Positions 7,374 to 14,839 of a stretch of DNA of 21,164 nt are shown here, one piece after another; position 1 is the stretch's first letter, and every line of letters begins with the position of its first letter. The notes under the pieces were generated by a model. That model worked only from the letters and a program-made list of their open reading frames with translations. It did not search any database and was not told where the DNA came from. The translations under genes were made by a program, and so were the position numbers. The DNA is taken from positions 1 to 21,164 of the forward strand of contig VERC01000005.1 of the NCBI GenBank assembly GCA_018882825.1, read 5' to 3'. Source of the stretch: Acidimicrobiia bacterium (lineage in GTDB: Bacteria; Actinomycetota; Acidimicrobiia; Acidimicrobiales; Acidimicrobilacustridaceae).

Positions 7374-8540
7374 TCAGACGGGGGTCGGCAGGGGGTCGCC
7401 CATGCGGGCGAAGCAGTCGGCGATGTTCCCGCCCATGAACGAAGCCTTGAGGTCCGTCGGGGTCTCGACCATGAGCGCGTCGTAGTGCGCCGTCGGGGCC
7501 GGATTGCTCTCGTTGTGGGCGTAGTCCGAGGAGAACACGACGCACTCCGGGTACCGCTCCATCAGACGGAGCGGCGACTGGTGGGCCCGCGGCAGCGGCG
7601 TGATGCGCACGTTCCGTCGCACGAACTCGGCCGGCGTGAGGTCGAACCCGTAGGCGCCGAGGTACAGCGCCGTCTCGGGTTGGGCCGGCCCGCGCTGCTC
7701 CATGTGATCGACACAGCCCTCGAACCAGTGCACCCCGAATTCCGACAGGATCAGCGTCAGCTCGGGGTGGCGCTGGAACACCCCGCCGAACACCATGGCG
7801 TTGAGCATCAACTGGGCGGCCTGCGAGCCCTGACTGGCGCCCAACTGGCGCAGCACCGTGCCGTCATCGGTGTTGCACCACCCCGGGTCGAAGGCGTTGC
7901 AGCCGGCGCCGACGTGGACCTGCGCGGCCATGCCCAGATCGACGGCCGCGGCCCACACCCGGTCGAACCGCGGATCGTTCGGGGGAACGCCCTCGGCCGG
8001 AAGCGGCGAGACGAGGAACGTTCGGCTCCCTCGCTCGCGCATCCGGGTGAGTTCGGCGATCGCCCAGTCGATGTCACTCAGGTCGACGCTGGCCGCCGGC
8101 ATCAACCGGTGCGCGTTGCCGGCCACCTGGTCGGCGAGCCAGTCGTTGCAGGCGGCGATGGCCTCCCGGGCCAGATCGCGGTCGTCGAGGTACTTGGCGT
8201 AGCCGGCCCCTTCGAGGCACAGCACGTTGGTGATGTCGATGCCGACCTCGTCCATCCATGCCAGACGGGCGACGGGATCGGCGGGCGTGTGCATCGACGA
8301 GCCCTCGAAGCCGTAGCCGTCGGACTTCTCGATCCCGAGGATCGCCTTGATGCCCGGGGGGATGAGGGTGTCGTCCGATGGTCGGTCCGCCTCGGGCACG
8401 AAGCGCACCAGGTCACCGGCGATGGCCCGGACGGTGGCGACGGTGGTGGAGTATTCGGGCAGGCGGGCGCGCAGACCGGGATACTCGTCCAGCCACGCCC
8501 GACCCGGCTCGAAGTGGGTGTCGATGTCGACGATGCTCAT
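7374..8540 (-). CDS. Amidohydrolase-2 family metal-dependent hydrolase (ACMSD-like TIM barrel)
   Basis: 388 residues. D7-T-H9 (DIDTHFEP) is the N-terminal metal motif of the amidohydrolase-2 group. AQVHVGAG brings a barrel His (H209), LTLILSEFGVHWFEG is the typical strand-7 region, and VVFSSDYAHNES holds the metal Asp (D339). This group includes decarboxylases such as ACMSD and gamma-resorcylate decarboxylase and C-C or ester hydrolases acting on ring-derived acids. In actinobacteria such proteins often accompany LLM monooxygenases. The start has GAAGGAGA before the ATG. It is the last gene of the operon LLM, NTF2-like, amidohydrolase, 11 bp after the NTF2 gene. The reaction here is not known. 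Confidence 0.88.
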   Translation of the reverse strand: MSIVDIDTHFEPGRAWLDEYPGLRARLPEYSTTVATVRAIAGDLVRFVPEADRPSDDTLIPPGIKAILGIEKSDGYGFEGSSMHTPADPVARLAWMDEVGIDITNVLCLEGAGYAKYLDDRDLAREAIAACNDWLADQVAGNAHRLMPAASVDLSDIDWAIAELTRMRERGSRTFLVSPLPAEGVPPNDPRFDRVWAAAVDLGMAAQVHVGAGCNAFDPGWCNTDDGTVLRQLGASQGSQAAQLMLNAMVFGGVFQRHPELTLILSEFGVHWFEGCVDHMEQRGPAQPETALYLGAYGFDLTPAEFVRRNVRITPLPRAHQSPLRLMERYPECVVFSSDYAHNESNPAPTAHYDALMVETPTDLKASFMGGNIADCFARMGDPLPTPV

Positions 8541-8551
8541 GGCGGTCTCCT

Positions 8552-9037
8552 TCAGGGCCAGGGGCGCATCCGGTCGGCGACCAGAGCGGAGGAGCGGAAC
8601 TCGACCGATTCGGCCGAGTCGAGGACGGTCTCCTTGCGGAGGATCCGGTAGCCGTCGTCGGTCCGCCGGAGGGTCCAGCGCGAGATTCCCGTCGACATCA
8701 CGTCGGGGCGTCCGCTGGTGATCCGACTCACGACGAGATACCCGGCGAGGTCGATCTCGTCGCCCCGCTCGGCGACGACGTGGAGGTTGGTCTGGTTGTG
8801 GCGCAGTGGATAGGGACTGTGTCGACGGTGGTCGATCGTCCATGCCAGTGAGGCCTCACGGCCGTGCTGGTCGGAACGGATGAAGTCCTCGTGCGGGTGG
8901 GTGCCCGTGTCGGTCCGTGAACTCGAGTGCACCTCGTCGTCGAGCAGCGGAGCCAGTCGATCGAGATGGCCCTCGTCGTAGTCGAACCACCAACGATTGA
9001 CGAGCTCGATGGCGGCCCGGTGGTCGTGGGCGGTCAT
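8552..9037 (-). CDS. NTF2-fold (SnoaL-like) protein 1
   Basis: 161 residues. The start, DHRAAIELVNRWWFDYDEGHLDRLAPLLDDEVHSSSRTDTG, is the helix-rich entry to the cone-shaped alpha+beta NTF2/SnoaL fold, also used by ring-hydroxylating dioxygenase beta subunits and ketosteroid isomerases. It aligns without difficulty to the protein at 14241-14711: WWF.YD, R.DTG, AW..DHR..SP.PLRH, N.HV. The two are paralogues. No catalytic assignment is possible; small cyclase, isomerase or dehydratase roles are typical. The ATG at 9037 follows the LLM stop by 4 bp, so translation is probably coupled. Confidence 0.82.
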   Translation of the reverse strand: MTAHDHRAAIELVNRWWFDYDEGHLDRLAPLLDDEVHSSSRTDTGTHPHEDFIRSDQHGREASLAWTIDHRRHSPYPLRHNQTNLHVVAERGDEIDLAGYLVVSRITSGRPDVMSTGISRWTLRRTDDGYRILRKETVLDSAESVEFRSSALVADRMRPWP

Positions 9038-9041
9038 CGAC

Positions 9042-10262
9042 TCAGCCGGCCATGGCGGTCACGGGAAGACGCGTCGGCCACTCGACGTCGGGGAGTGGCT
9101 GGGAGAACCGTTCGTATCTGGGCTCGGCGGTGGCCCGGTAGCGATCGGTGCTGTGCGTGCGGTCGGGGTCGTGTTCCGGGATCACCCGGTCGCCGAAGAC
9201 CTCGAGCAGTTCGATCAACTCGTCGCGGTGCATGTCCTGTGGGAAGCCGAAGACGAGTTGGTCGCACCCGACGGACTTGTAGGACTCGAGCTGCTCGGAG
9301 ACCTCCTCCGGATTGCCGACGAGCATGTACCCGCCGGCGATCATCTGGTCGAGGAACTCGTCGGGATCTCCGGTGCCGATGACGTCGCGCATGGAGACGG
9401 GCGCCGCCGGCCACGTAATGGCGTCGGGTGACTTGGGCATGGTGTCGTGGTACAGGTTGACCATCGTCACGAGGTAACCGCTCATGCGTTCGAGCGCGAT
9501 GGCGCGTGCCCGGTCCCGGTCCTCGAGGCAGATGACGCCATTGGTCATCATCACGTTGTCGTTCTTGAACTGGCCGAGCGGTTCGGAGCAGTTCGCCACG
9601 GCTTCCTTGTAGGCGTCGATCCGACCCTTGAGGTTGTAGATCGGTTCGAAGTTGAAGGCGATGGCGCCGATTCCGAGCTCGCCGGCCCGGGCGAACGTCG
9701 GCGGATTGCCGCAGGCCACCCAGATCGGTGGATGGCCGGGACCGTAGGGCTTGGGCAGGACGTTGTGCGGAGTCGGCACCGTGAAGTGCTCCCCGTGGTG
9801 CACGTAGTCGACCTGCTCCCACATGCGCGGGATCTCGCGGACGACCTCCTCCCACTCGGGCTTGGTGGAGTCCTTGTCGAGGATGTTGAACGACGCCATC
9901 TCGTGACTGCCGGCGCCGCGACCCGTGCCCCACTCGAAGCGACGATCGGTCACGTGGTCGAGCATCGCGGCGCGCTCGGCGTAGCGCACCGGGTGCTCCT
10001 TGCGCGGGGAGAGGCTGTTGATGCCGGTGCCGAGGTGGATGTAGTCGGTCTGGGCCGCCACCCAACCCATGACCACCTCGGGTGCCGACATGTGGCTGTA
10101 TTCGACCAGGCAGTGGTGCTCGCCGAACCACGCGTACTTCCAGTTGTGCTTGTCGGCGATGACGGCGTACTCCGCCTCGCGCATCAACTGGCGGTGCTCC
10201 CAGCCGGTGTCATGGGCGCCGGGTCCCGGGATGTAGCCGTTCAGGAAGATGCCGAATTCCAC
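9042..10262 (-). CDS. LLM-class flavin-dependent monooxygenase (luciferase-like)
   Basis: 406 residues. The start is the GTG at 10262, with AAGGGGGAA at the right distance and the fold beginning at once (VEFGIFLNG, strand 1 of the luciferase barrel). WFGEHH (45-50), INSLSPRKEHPVRYAERAAMLDHVTDRRFEWGTGRG (81-116) and PPIWVACGNPPTFARAGELGIG are diagnostic of bacterial-luciferase-like FMNH2-dependent monooxygenases. An in-frame extension to 10754 is antisense-like overlap with the next gene and was rejected. Such enzymes hydroxylate or cleave hydrophobic or cyclic substrates using reduced flavin from a separate reductase, not seen here. It is the first gene of a three-gene operon whose promoter carries operator A. 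Confidence 0.92.
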   Translation of the reverse strand: MEFGIFLNGYIPGPGAHDTGWEHRQLMREAEYAVIADKHNWKYAWFGEHHCLVEYSHMSAPEVVMGWVAAQTDYIHLGTGINSLSPRKEHPVRYAERAAMLDHVTDRRFEWGTGRGAGSHEMASFNILDKDSTKPEWEEVVREIPRMWEQVDYVHHGEHFTVPTPHNVLPKPYGPGHPPIWVACGNPPTFARAGELGIGAIAFNFEPIYNLKGRIDAYKEAVANCSEPLGQFKNDNVMMTNGVICLEDRDRARAIALERMSGYLVTMVNLYHDTMPKSPDAITWPAAPVSMRDVIGTGDPDEFLDQMIAGGYMLVGNPEEVSEQLESYKSVGCDQLVFGFPQDMHRDELIELLEVFGDRVIPEHDPDRTHSTDRYRATAEPRYERFSQPLPDVEWPTRLPVTAMAG

Positions 10263-10290
10263 GTGATTCCCCCTTGGTCGTGGATCCCGA

Positions 10291-10307
10291 AATGTAACAG
10301 CGGTATC
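10291..10307. promoter_or_regulatory. Operator A (shared 17-bp motif) before the LLM operon
   Basis: On the minus strand GATACCGCTGTTACATT, one of five copies of the motif GATAACGnCGTTACATT in this window. It ends 28 bp before the GTG at 10262. Its TACATT end can serve as the -10 box, so a bound repressor would block polymerase. Assigned to the TetR proteins encoded nearby by inference. Confidence 0.7.
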
Positions 10308-10335
10308 TGACCGCCGCTCGGACGGACTCGGATGT

Positions 10336-11487
10336 TCAGACGAACGACGAGTCGGCCGTGAGTCCCCGCTCGGGGAACTCCCCGTAGACCATCGGCTGCC
10401 AGTTGCCGATGCCGTGACCCCCGGCCGAGTCGGTGACCCGGACGACGGTGTCGCGGATCTGGTGGACCCGTCGGGCCGTCTCGGGGTCTGAGCAGTCGGG
10501 GATCCACTCCCCGTCGACGGCGAGATCGCCCATCCACTCCCCGTGATGGTGTCCGTCGAACCCGAAGTACTTCCCCGTGCCCAGATGGAATCCGGTGTCG
10601 GAAACGACCTCGACGTCGAGGCGCCGGGTCGAACCGTCCTCGAGGGTGAGTCGGACCGAGCCGCCGAGCAGTCGGCGATTCCGCGTGTCGTAGCGCAGGT
10701 CGGGCTCGGCGTTGACGAACTTCTCGAAGCGACCGTCCGCATGTTCGATGCCACCCATCACCGTGCGCGACTCGAAACCGGGGCCGGACATGAAGCCGAA
10801 GTTCAGGAAGATGCCGTACCGCTCGCCGTTCGGTCGCTCCAGCAACATGGGCGACCACGCGAACTCGTAGGAACCGGGAATCGTGGGCCGGGGCTCCATG
10901 TCGACGGGTTCGACGCCGACCCCGTAGCGGACACCCCACGAGTGATCACGCGTCGCCACCCACGAGCCGTGGTCCATCTCGTGGCGCTCGCCGTCGATCT
11001 CCACCCAGCCCGAGCACAGGCCGATCTGGTGGAAACGGACGAGATCGGCCGACACCCGGTAGCCCGTGCGCTGGTGGGTGCGGTCCTCGGTGCGACAGGG
11101 GAGCACGCCCTCGAACAGCCAGTCGAAGGCGATCGGTTGGGTTTCGTTCGGCTCCAGGACGAACCGGATGGCGTGGAGCGGTTCGACGATCTCGTAGCGG
11201 ATCGGTCCGATGACGGTCAGTTCCGGTTCGGGATCGAGCCGTCGGCTGGCCCGCACGGTGATCTGCTCGACGCCCCGCGAGATGCCGGCGTAGGCGTCCA
11301 TGACGTTGCGGTTGGTGTACTTCCCCAACCCGAATCCCAACTGCAGCGAGCCGTCCTTGGCCGCGGCCATTGCGCACACCTTCTCCGTCCAGGCCGGATC
11401 GGACACGCCCGTGTTGGCGAACGTCTCGGTCACCTGATGGCAGAACTGCTCGTCGGCGGCGATGAGCGGGCCGATCACGTGTTCCAT
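10336..11487 (-). CDS. CrtC/AttH-like beta-barrel protein of unknown function
   Basis: 383 residues. No catalytic motif is certain. The body is rich in beta strands with many Trp and His, including GSWVATRDHSWGVRYG (174-189) and DGHHHGEWMGD near the C-terminus. These recall the two-lipocalin-domain fold of hydroxyneurosporene synthase (CrtC) and AttH-like proteins, which act on hydrophobic lipids. There is no signal peptide. The ATG at 11487 has GAAGGGAG before it and overlaps the 3' end of the APH-like gene by 13 bp. It is the third gene of the operon SDR, APH-like, this protein. A role in binding or hydrating the same hydrophobic substrate is inference; otherwise it remains a conserved unknown. 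Confidence 0.6.
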   Translation of the reverse strand: MEHVIGPLIAADEQFCHQVTETFANTGVSDPAWTEKVCAMAAAKDGSLQLGFGLGKYTNRNVMDAYAGISRGVEQITVRASRRLDPEPELTVIGPIRYEIVEPLHAIRFVLEPNETQPIAFDWLFEGVLPCRTEDRTHQRTGYRVSADLVRFHQIGLCSGWVEIDGERHEMDHGSWVATRDHSWGVRYGVGVEPVDMEPRPTIPGSYEFAWSPMLLERPNGERYGIFLNFGFMSGPGFESRTVMGGIEHADGRFEKFVNAEPDLRYDTRNRRLLGGSVRLTLEDGSTRRLDVEVVSDTGFHLGTGKYFGFDGHHHGEWMGDLAVDGEWIPDCSDPETARRVHQIRDTVVRVTDSAGGHGIGNWQPMVYGEFPERGLTADSSFV

Positions 11488-12608
11488 GGCGGACTCCCTT
11501 CGGTCGGCTGCTCGAGGCCGTCGAGGAGCCGGGTCAGTGTGGGTAGCGGGTACAGCAGTGCCTCGGGGTCGTCGGGAGCAGTCGACTCCCCGAAGGCGAT
11601 CGAGCGGTCGGTGGTGCGGATGGCGATGACGCTCTGATGGAGCGCCGTAAGGGTCACGAACCAGTCGAAGGCGCGCAGTGTGGTGCCCGCGGCCGCCTCG
11701 TAGCGACCGACGACGTCGTCGCGACGCAGGAGCGTCGGTACCCCGGGGAGCCCCCGAGCCTCGGCGCTGCGTTGGAACGACTCGGCGAAGTACACGAGCC
11801 ACGCCACATCCAGCTCACGGGGTCCGACCGTCGTCATCTCCCAGTCGACGACACCGACGGCACGCCCGTCGCGCCAGATGATGTTCCCGATGCGCGCGTC
11901 GCCCCACAGGAGGACGTCGTCGTCGACGGCGGGCATCGAGCGCGCCACGATCTCGAACCCCCGCTCGATTGTGGGGAACGACCGACCCTTCGCCGCCCAG
12001 TCGAAGTGGCGGCGCACCGCCCCCACGTGACGTTCGAGCGCGCTGGTCTCCGACCCCTCGCTCCCGGCGCGCGCGGCGGCGACCAGACCCTCGGTCGGTG
12101 GCGCCGAGTGGATGGCGACGAGGACGTCGACGGCGTCGTGGGTCATCGTCGCCAGTCGGTCCGCCGGCAGTTCGGTCACCCAACTGCCCCAGGTGTAGGG
12201 CATGACGTCGGGCGGAACGTCGCCGTCGATGCGTTCCATCACGAAGAACGGGACCCCGATCGCTTCCCCGGTCGAGTCGGACCACAGGATCTCGGGGACC
12301 GGTGCGGTGGAGTGGTGGCGCACGACCTGCATCGCTTCGACCTGTCGGGCGAAGTCGTACGACTCGAAGATGGGAAAGGCGTCGGGGGTCGGCGGGAGAC
12401 GCAGCACGACTCGTCGCGAGTGCGGCGCATTCGACGTCGACCAGTGGAGATCGAGCAGGAGCGAGTCACTGGAGAGACCGGCGCCGCTCGGACCCCCGTG
12501 GGACACGAGATGCGGTGGGTCCTCGGAACCGACCTCGCCCTGGAACCACACGCCGAACGCCTCGAGGACCTCCTGCGGGTCGCGGGTCGAGGTGCGCGGT
12601 CGGAGCAT
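11475..12608 (-). CDS. Aminoglycoside-phosphotransferase-fold kinase-like protein
   Basis: 377 residues with a complete APH/choline-kinase fold. RRVVLRLPP (65-73) is the ATP-lysine strand with Arg at the Lys position. PFFVMERIDG (120-129) is the hinge. LLWGDARIGNIIW (233-245) is the catalytic loop with D237 and N242, Trp replacing the usual His of HGD. VVDWEMTTVGP (253-263) is the metal loop. In actinobacterial lipid-degradation clusters relatives are usually annotated as phosphotransferase/ACAD10-like, phosphorylating hydroxyacyl compounds rather than antibiotics. It starts 3 bp after the stop of the SDR, so the two are coupled. Not evidence of drug resistance. Confidence 0.85.
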   Translation of the reverse strand: MLRPRTSTRDPQEVLEAFGVWFQGEVGSEDPPHLVSHGGPSGAGLSSDSLLLDLHWSTSNAPHSRRVVLRLPPTPDAFPIFESYDFARQVEAMQVVRHHSTAPVPEILWSDSTGEAIGVPFFVMERIDGDVPPDVMPYTWGSWVTELPADRLATMTHDAVDVLVAIHSAPPTEGLVAAARAGSEGSETSALERHVGAVRRHFDWAAKGRSFPTIERGFEIVARSMPAVDDDVLLWGDARIGNIIWRDGRAVGVVDWEMTTVGPRELDVAWLVYFAESFQRSAEARGLPGVPTLLRRDDVVGRYEAAAGTTLRAFDWFVTLTALHQSVIAIRTTDRSIAFGESTAPDDPEALLYPLPTLTRLLDGLEQPTEGSPPWNT

Positions 12609-12611
12609 GGG

Positions 12612-13385
12612 TTACTTCTGCATGCCGCCGGAGACGGAGATCTCGTCGCCCGTGACGTACGAGGACGCGTCACTGGCCAGGTACAGCACCGGTCCGACGA
12701 TCTCGCGGGCGTCGGCCACCCGCTTCATGAGGGTGCCGTTGGCGATCATGTCGGTGAAGCCCGGACGCACGCGTTCGGCCCCCTGCACCATCTCGGTGTC
12801 GAAGGGGCCCGGACACAGGGCGTTCACCCGGATGTTCCACGGCGCCCACTCCTGGGCCATCGACTTGGTGAGATTGATGAGCCCTGCCTTCGAGGATCCG
12901 TAGGCGCACACGTTGGAGCCGCCCGAGTACGCGGCCATGGTGACGATGTTGACGATGGAGCCGCCACCGTGGTCACGCATGACGGGTGCCACCTGTTGGG
13001 CCATGCGGAGCGGACCTTCGAGATTGACGGTGAACATCTTGCGCCAGTACTCGAGCGTCATCTCCGACACCGTGGTGGGGGCCGGGTTGATGCCGGCATT
13101 GTTGACGAGCACGTCGATGGTGCCGAAGCGCGCCACCACTGCGTCGACGAACGCCGGTATGCCGTCCCAGTCGCCGACGTGGCAGGCGAGACCGAGCACC
13201 TCGACGCCCGTCGACTCGGCGACCTCGGTGGCGACGGCGTCACACAGTTCCTGCTTGCGCGAACTCACCACGACCCTGGCGCCCGCTTCGGCGAGACCCT
13301 GCACCATCGCCCGCCCGATGCCCTTGGTCGAGCCGGTCACGACTGCGACCTTGCCGGTGAGGTCGAGCAGTTCCTTCGCGGTCAT
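12612..13385 (-). CDS. Classical SDR oxidoreductase
   Basis: 257 residues, the full length of a classical SDR. TGSTKGIG (17-24) binds the dinucleotide and NNAG (95-98) follows. YGSSK gives the catalytic Y162 and K166. At the position 13 residues before the Tyr, where most SDRs have the catalytic Ser, there is T149 (NIVTMAAYSGG). CPGPFDTEM is the substrate loop and YVTGDEISVSGGMQ the C-terminus, as in FabG-like 3-hydroxyacyl or hydroxysteroid dehydrogenases. It is the first gene of an operon with the APH-like and CrtC-like genes. Operator B lies 30 bp before the ATG. Likely oxidises or reduces a hydroxyl group on the cluster's substrate. Confidence 0.92.
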   Translation of the reverse strand: MTAKELLDLTGKVAVVTGSTKGIGRAMVQGLAEAGARVVVSSRKQELCDAVATEVAESTGVEVLGLACHVGDWDGIPAFVDAVVARFGTIDVLVNNAGINPAPTTVSEMTLEYWRKMFTVNLEGPLRMAQQVAPVMRDHGGGSIVNIVTMAAYSGGSNVCAYGSSKAGLINLTKSMAQEWAPWNIRVNALCPGPFDTEMVQGAERVRPGFTDMIANGTLMKRVADAREIVGPVLYLASDASSYVTGDEISVSGGMQK

Positions 13386-13415
13386 GGGCGTGCTCCGATT
13401 CGATCGTCCCGGTGG

Positions 13416-13432
13416 GATAACGACGTTACATC
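13416..13432. promoter_or_regulatory. Operator B (shared 17-bp motif) before the SDR operon
   Basis: GATAACGACGTTACATC, with the palindromic core TAACGACGTTA. It ends 30 bp before the SDR ATG at 13385. It overlaps the stop codon of tetR1 (13431-13433), so the regulator gene ends on the site it presumably controls. The frameshifted second tetR has the same arrangement. Confidence 0.72.
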
Positions 13433-14120
13433 ACGACCGGCGGGGACGGCGCTCGACGCCGACCTCGCGAGGTGTGAGCAGGAGCGACTGGCCGAAGCGG
13501 GCGGCCAACTCTCCCCACGACTTCTTCGAGTGCGGCTCGATCCCGAAGGCCTCGAGCACGCCCAGTCCCACCTCGACCGCCCAGGTGTGGAGGACGGCGT
13601 CGTGGATGTCGACCGACGGATCGATCCCCAACTGGTCGCGGTTCGCCTCGTAGCCGGCGATCCATGCCTCGAGATGCACGAGTTGCTCGTTCCGCACCTG
13701 CTCGCGAGTCTCCGGATCGGTGTGGGAGGCGGCCGCGCCCTCGACGATCAGTGCCCGCATCTGGCGCCGCTTCGGGTACTCGGCTGCCAGCATGCGCAGC
13801 GTGTCGACATGGACGGGCCCGTCGCCCGTGGCGAACTGCCGCGACTCGAGATCCGTCGTCGTCCGCAGTCCGATGGCCGCGGCGAGGAGATCGGCCTTGT
13901 TCCGGAAGTGGCCGTAGATGGCGCCCGTCGTCATCGAGGCCTGACGGGCGACGTCGCGGATCGAGGTCTGGGCGTAGCCGCGGTTGGCGAACAGTTCGGC
14001 GGCGAGACCGATCAGGGCGCGACGGGTGGCCTGCGCCTTGTCGCTCGGACGCTCGGCACGGGCTCGGTTGGCCGACTCGGTGGTCGGCCCGGTGGTCGAC
14101 GTCGACTTCTTCGGTGGCAC
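13431..14120 (-). CDS. TetR-family transcriptional repressor (TetR1)
   Basis: 229 residues from a GTG with GAGGAG before it. The choice matches the GTG start of the paralogue at 19432 and gives gap-free alignment. Residues 29-75 are the TetR helix-turn-helix (AQATRRALIGLAAELFANRGYAQTSIRDVARQASMTTGAIYGHFRNKADLLAAA). The rest is the helical ligand and dimer domain. The N-terminal 20 residues are basic and Ser/Thr-rich. Operator C lies upstream, in the divergent gap with the NTF2 gene, and operator B overlaps the stop, so the protein probably represses itself and the cluster. Ligand unknown, but acyl-CoA or ring-degradation intermediates are typical for such TetRs. Confidence 0.9.
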   Translation of the reverse strand: MPPKKSTSTTGPTTESANRARAERPSDKAQATRRALIGLAAELFANRGYAQTSIRDVARQASMTTGAIYGHFRNKADLLAAAIGLRTTTDLESRQFATGDGPVHVDTLRMLAAEYPKRRQMRALIVEGAAASHTDPETREQVRNEQLVHLEAWIAGYEANRDQLGIDPSVDIHDAVLHTWAVEVGLGVLEAFGIEPHSKKSWGELAARFGQSLLLTPREVGVERRPRRS

Positions 14121-14194
14121 GGGCACTCCTCGTGGTGCGATCGTTCCCATCTTCGTGCACCCGGTCGCCGTCGTGCAGGACCTCGCTCGGCGAG

Positions 14195-14211
14195 GATAAC
14201 GCTGGTACATT
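14195..14211. promoter_or_regulatory. Operator C between tetR1 and NTF2-like gene 2
   Basis: GATAACGCTGGTACATT, fully intergenic in the divergent tetR1/NTF2 region. It ends 29 bp before the ATG at 14241 and 74 bp before the tetR1 GTG. TACATT faces the plus-strand gene and TTATCC faces tetR1, so one site can hold the -10 of both promoters. Confidence 0.72.
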
Positions 14212-14240
14212 CCCGCTCCGGTCGATCCGAAGGGGGAACG

Positions 14241-14711
14241 ATGATCTCGAGCGCCGACGTGCAGGGACTGCTCAACCACTGGTGGTTCGCCTACGACAAC
14301 GCCCTGTTCGACGAATGGAACGACATGTGGACCAGCGACGCGCACTTCTCCTGCCGCAGCGATACGGGGAAGACGGCGTTCGAGGAGTTCGTCACCGCCG
14401 ATGCGCAGGGCCTCGATGCGGTCATTGCGTGGCAGACCGATCATCGGCTGCGCAGTCCGCATCCTCTGCGCCATGGCGGCGAGAACATCCACGTCACCAG
14501 CGCCACCGTCGCGGGAGCGGACTTCCGTTCCTACATCCGGGTCAGTCAGATCGTGGGTGGCCAGGTGTCGAACCTTTCGACCGGCATCGTCCACGGTCGG
14601 GTGGCGATCGAGGACGGCCGGTTGAAGATCGCCGATCTGAACGTGGTGCTCGACACCGAGGACTCGACCGTGCTGGCGACGAAGGGGATCGCACCCGGAA
14701 CCCCGTCGTGA
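14241..14711 (+). CDS. NTF2-fold (SnoaL-like) protein 2
   Basis: 156 residues, a paralogue of the protein at 8552-9037: shared WWFAYD near residue 13, CRSDTG, AWQTDHRLRSPHPLRH and NIHV. The fold is the NTF2/SnoaL cone, with no assignable active site. The start ATG is preceded by GAAGGGGGAACG, a good ribosome-binding site, and by operator C. It is the only operator-controlled gene read to the right from tetR1. Its TGA overlaps a GTG (GTGA) that opens a 43-codon frame. A catalytic isomerase or dehydratase role, or a ligand-binding one, is possible. Confidence 0.82.
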   Translation: MISSADVQGLLNHWWFAYDNALFDEWNDMWTSDAHFSCRSDTGKTAFEEFVTADAQGLDAVIAWQTDHRLRSPHPLRHGGENIHVTSATVAGADFRSYIRVSQIVGGQVSNLSTGIVHGRVAIEDGRLKIADLNVVLDTEDSTVLATKGIAPGTPS

Positions 14712-14839
14712 GCGAGCAGTCGGACGCCGACAAGGCGCTCGCGCTCGAGAACATGGAGGCGTTCCGGACCGCTGATCAGCCCGAGTTCCGTCCGTCGTCG
14801 GCGCGCTGGTACCAGTCGGTGGTCGGTGCGATCGTGTAG
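14708..14839 (+). CDS. Short reading frame coupled to NTF2-like gene 2, possibly a gene fragment
   Basis: 43 codons opening with a GTG in a GTGA overlap with the NTF2 stop. The first part, VSEQSDADKALALENMEAFRTADQ, reads like a natural soluble N-terminus. The second half lies antisense to the end of the convergent oxygenase-like gene (from 14776) and looks like a shadow. It could be the stump of a gene cut by a rearrangement near 14776, or chance. I recognise no family. Confidence 0.25.
   Translation: MSEQSDADKALALENMEAFRTADQPEFRPSSARWYQSVVGAIV

Noticed and set aside
11475..12608. Aminoglycoside resistance gene
   Set aside because: The fold is right but the catalytic loop is WGD and the operon is catabolic; these relatives are not resistance enzymes.
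11637..14711. 1024-codon open frame on the plus strand
   Set aside because: It is antisense to the APH-like gene, the SDR and tetR1 for most of its length and has no family motifs there; only its end is the real NTF2-like gene from 14241. High GC keeps opposite frames open.
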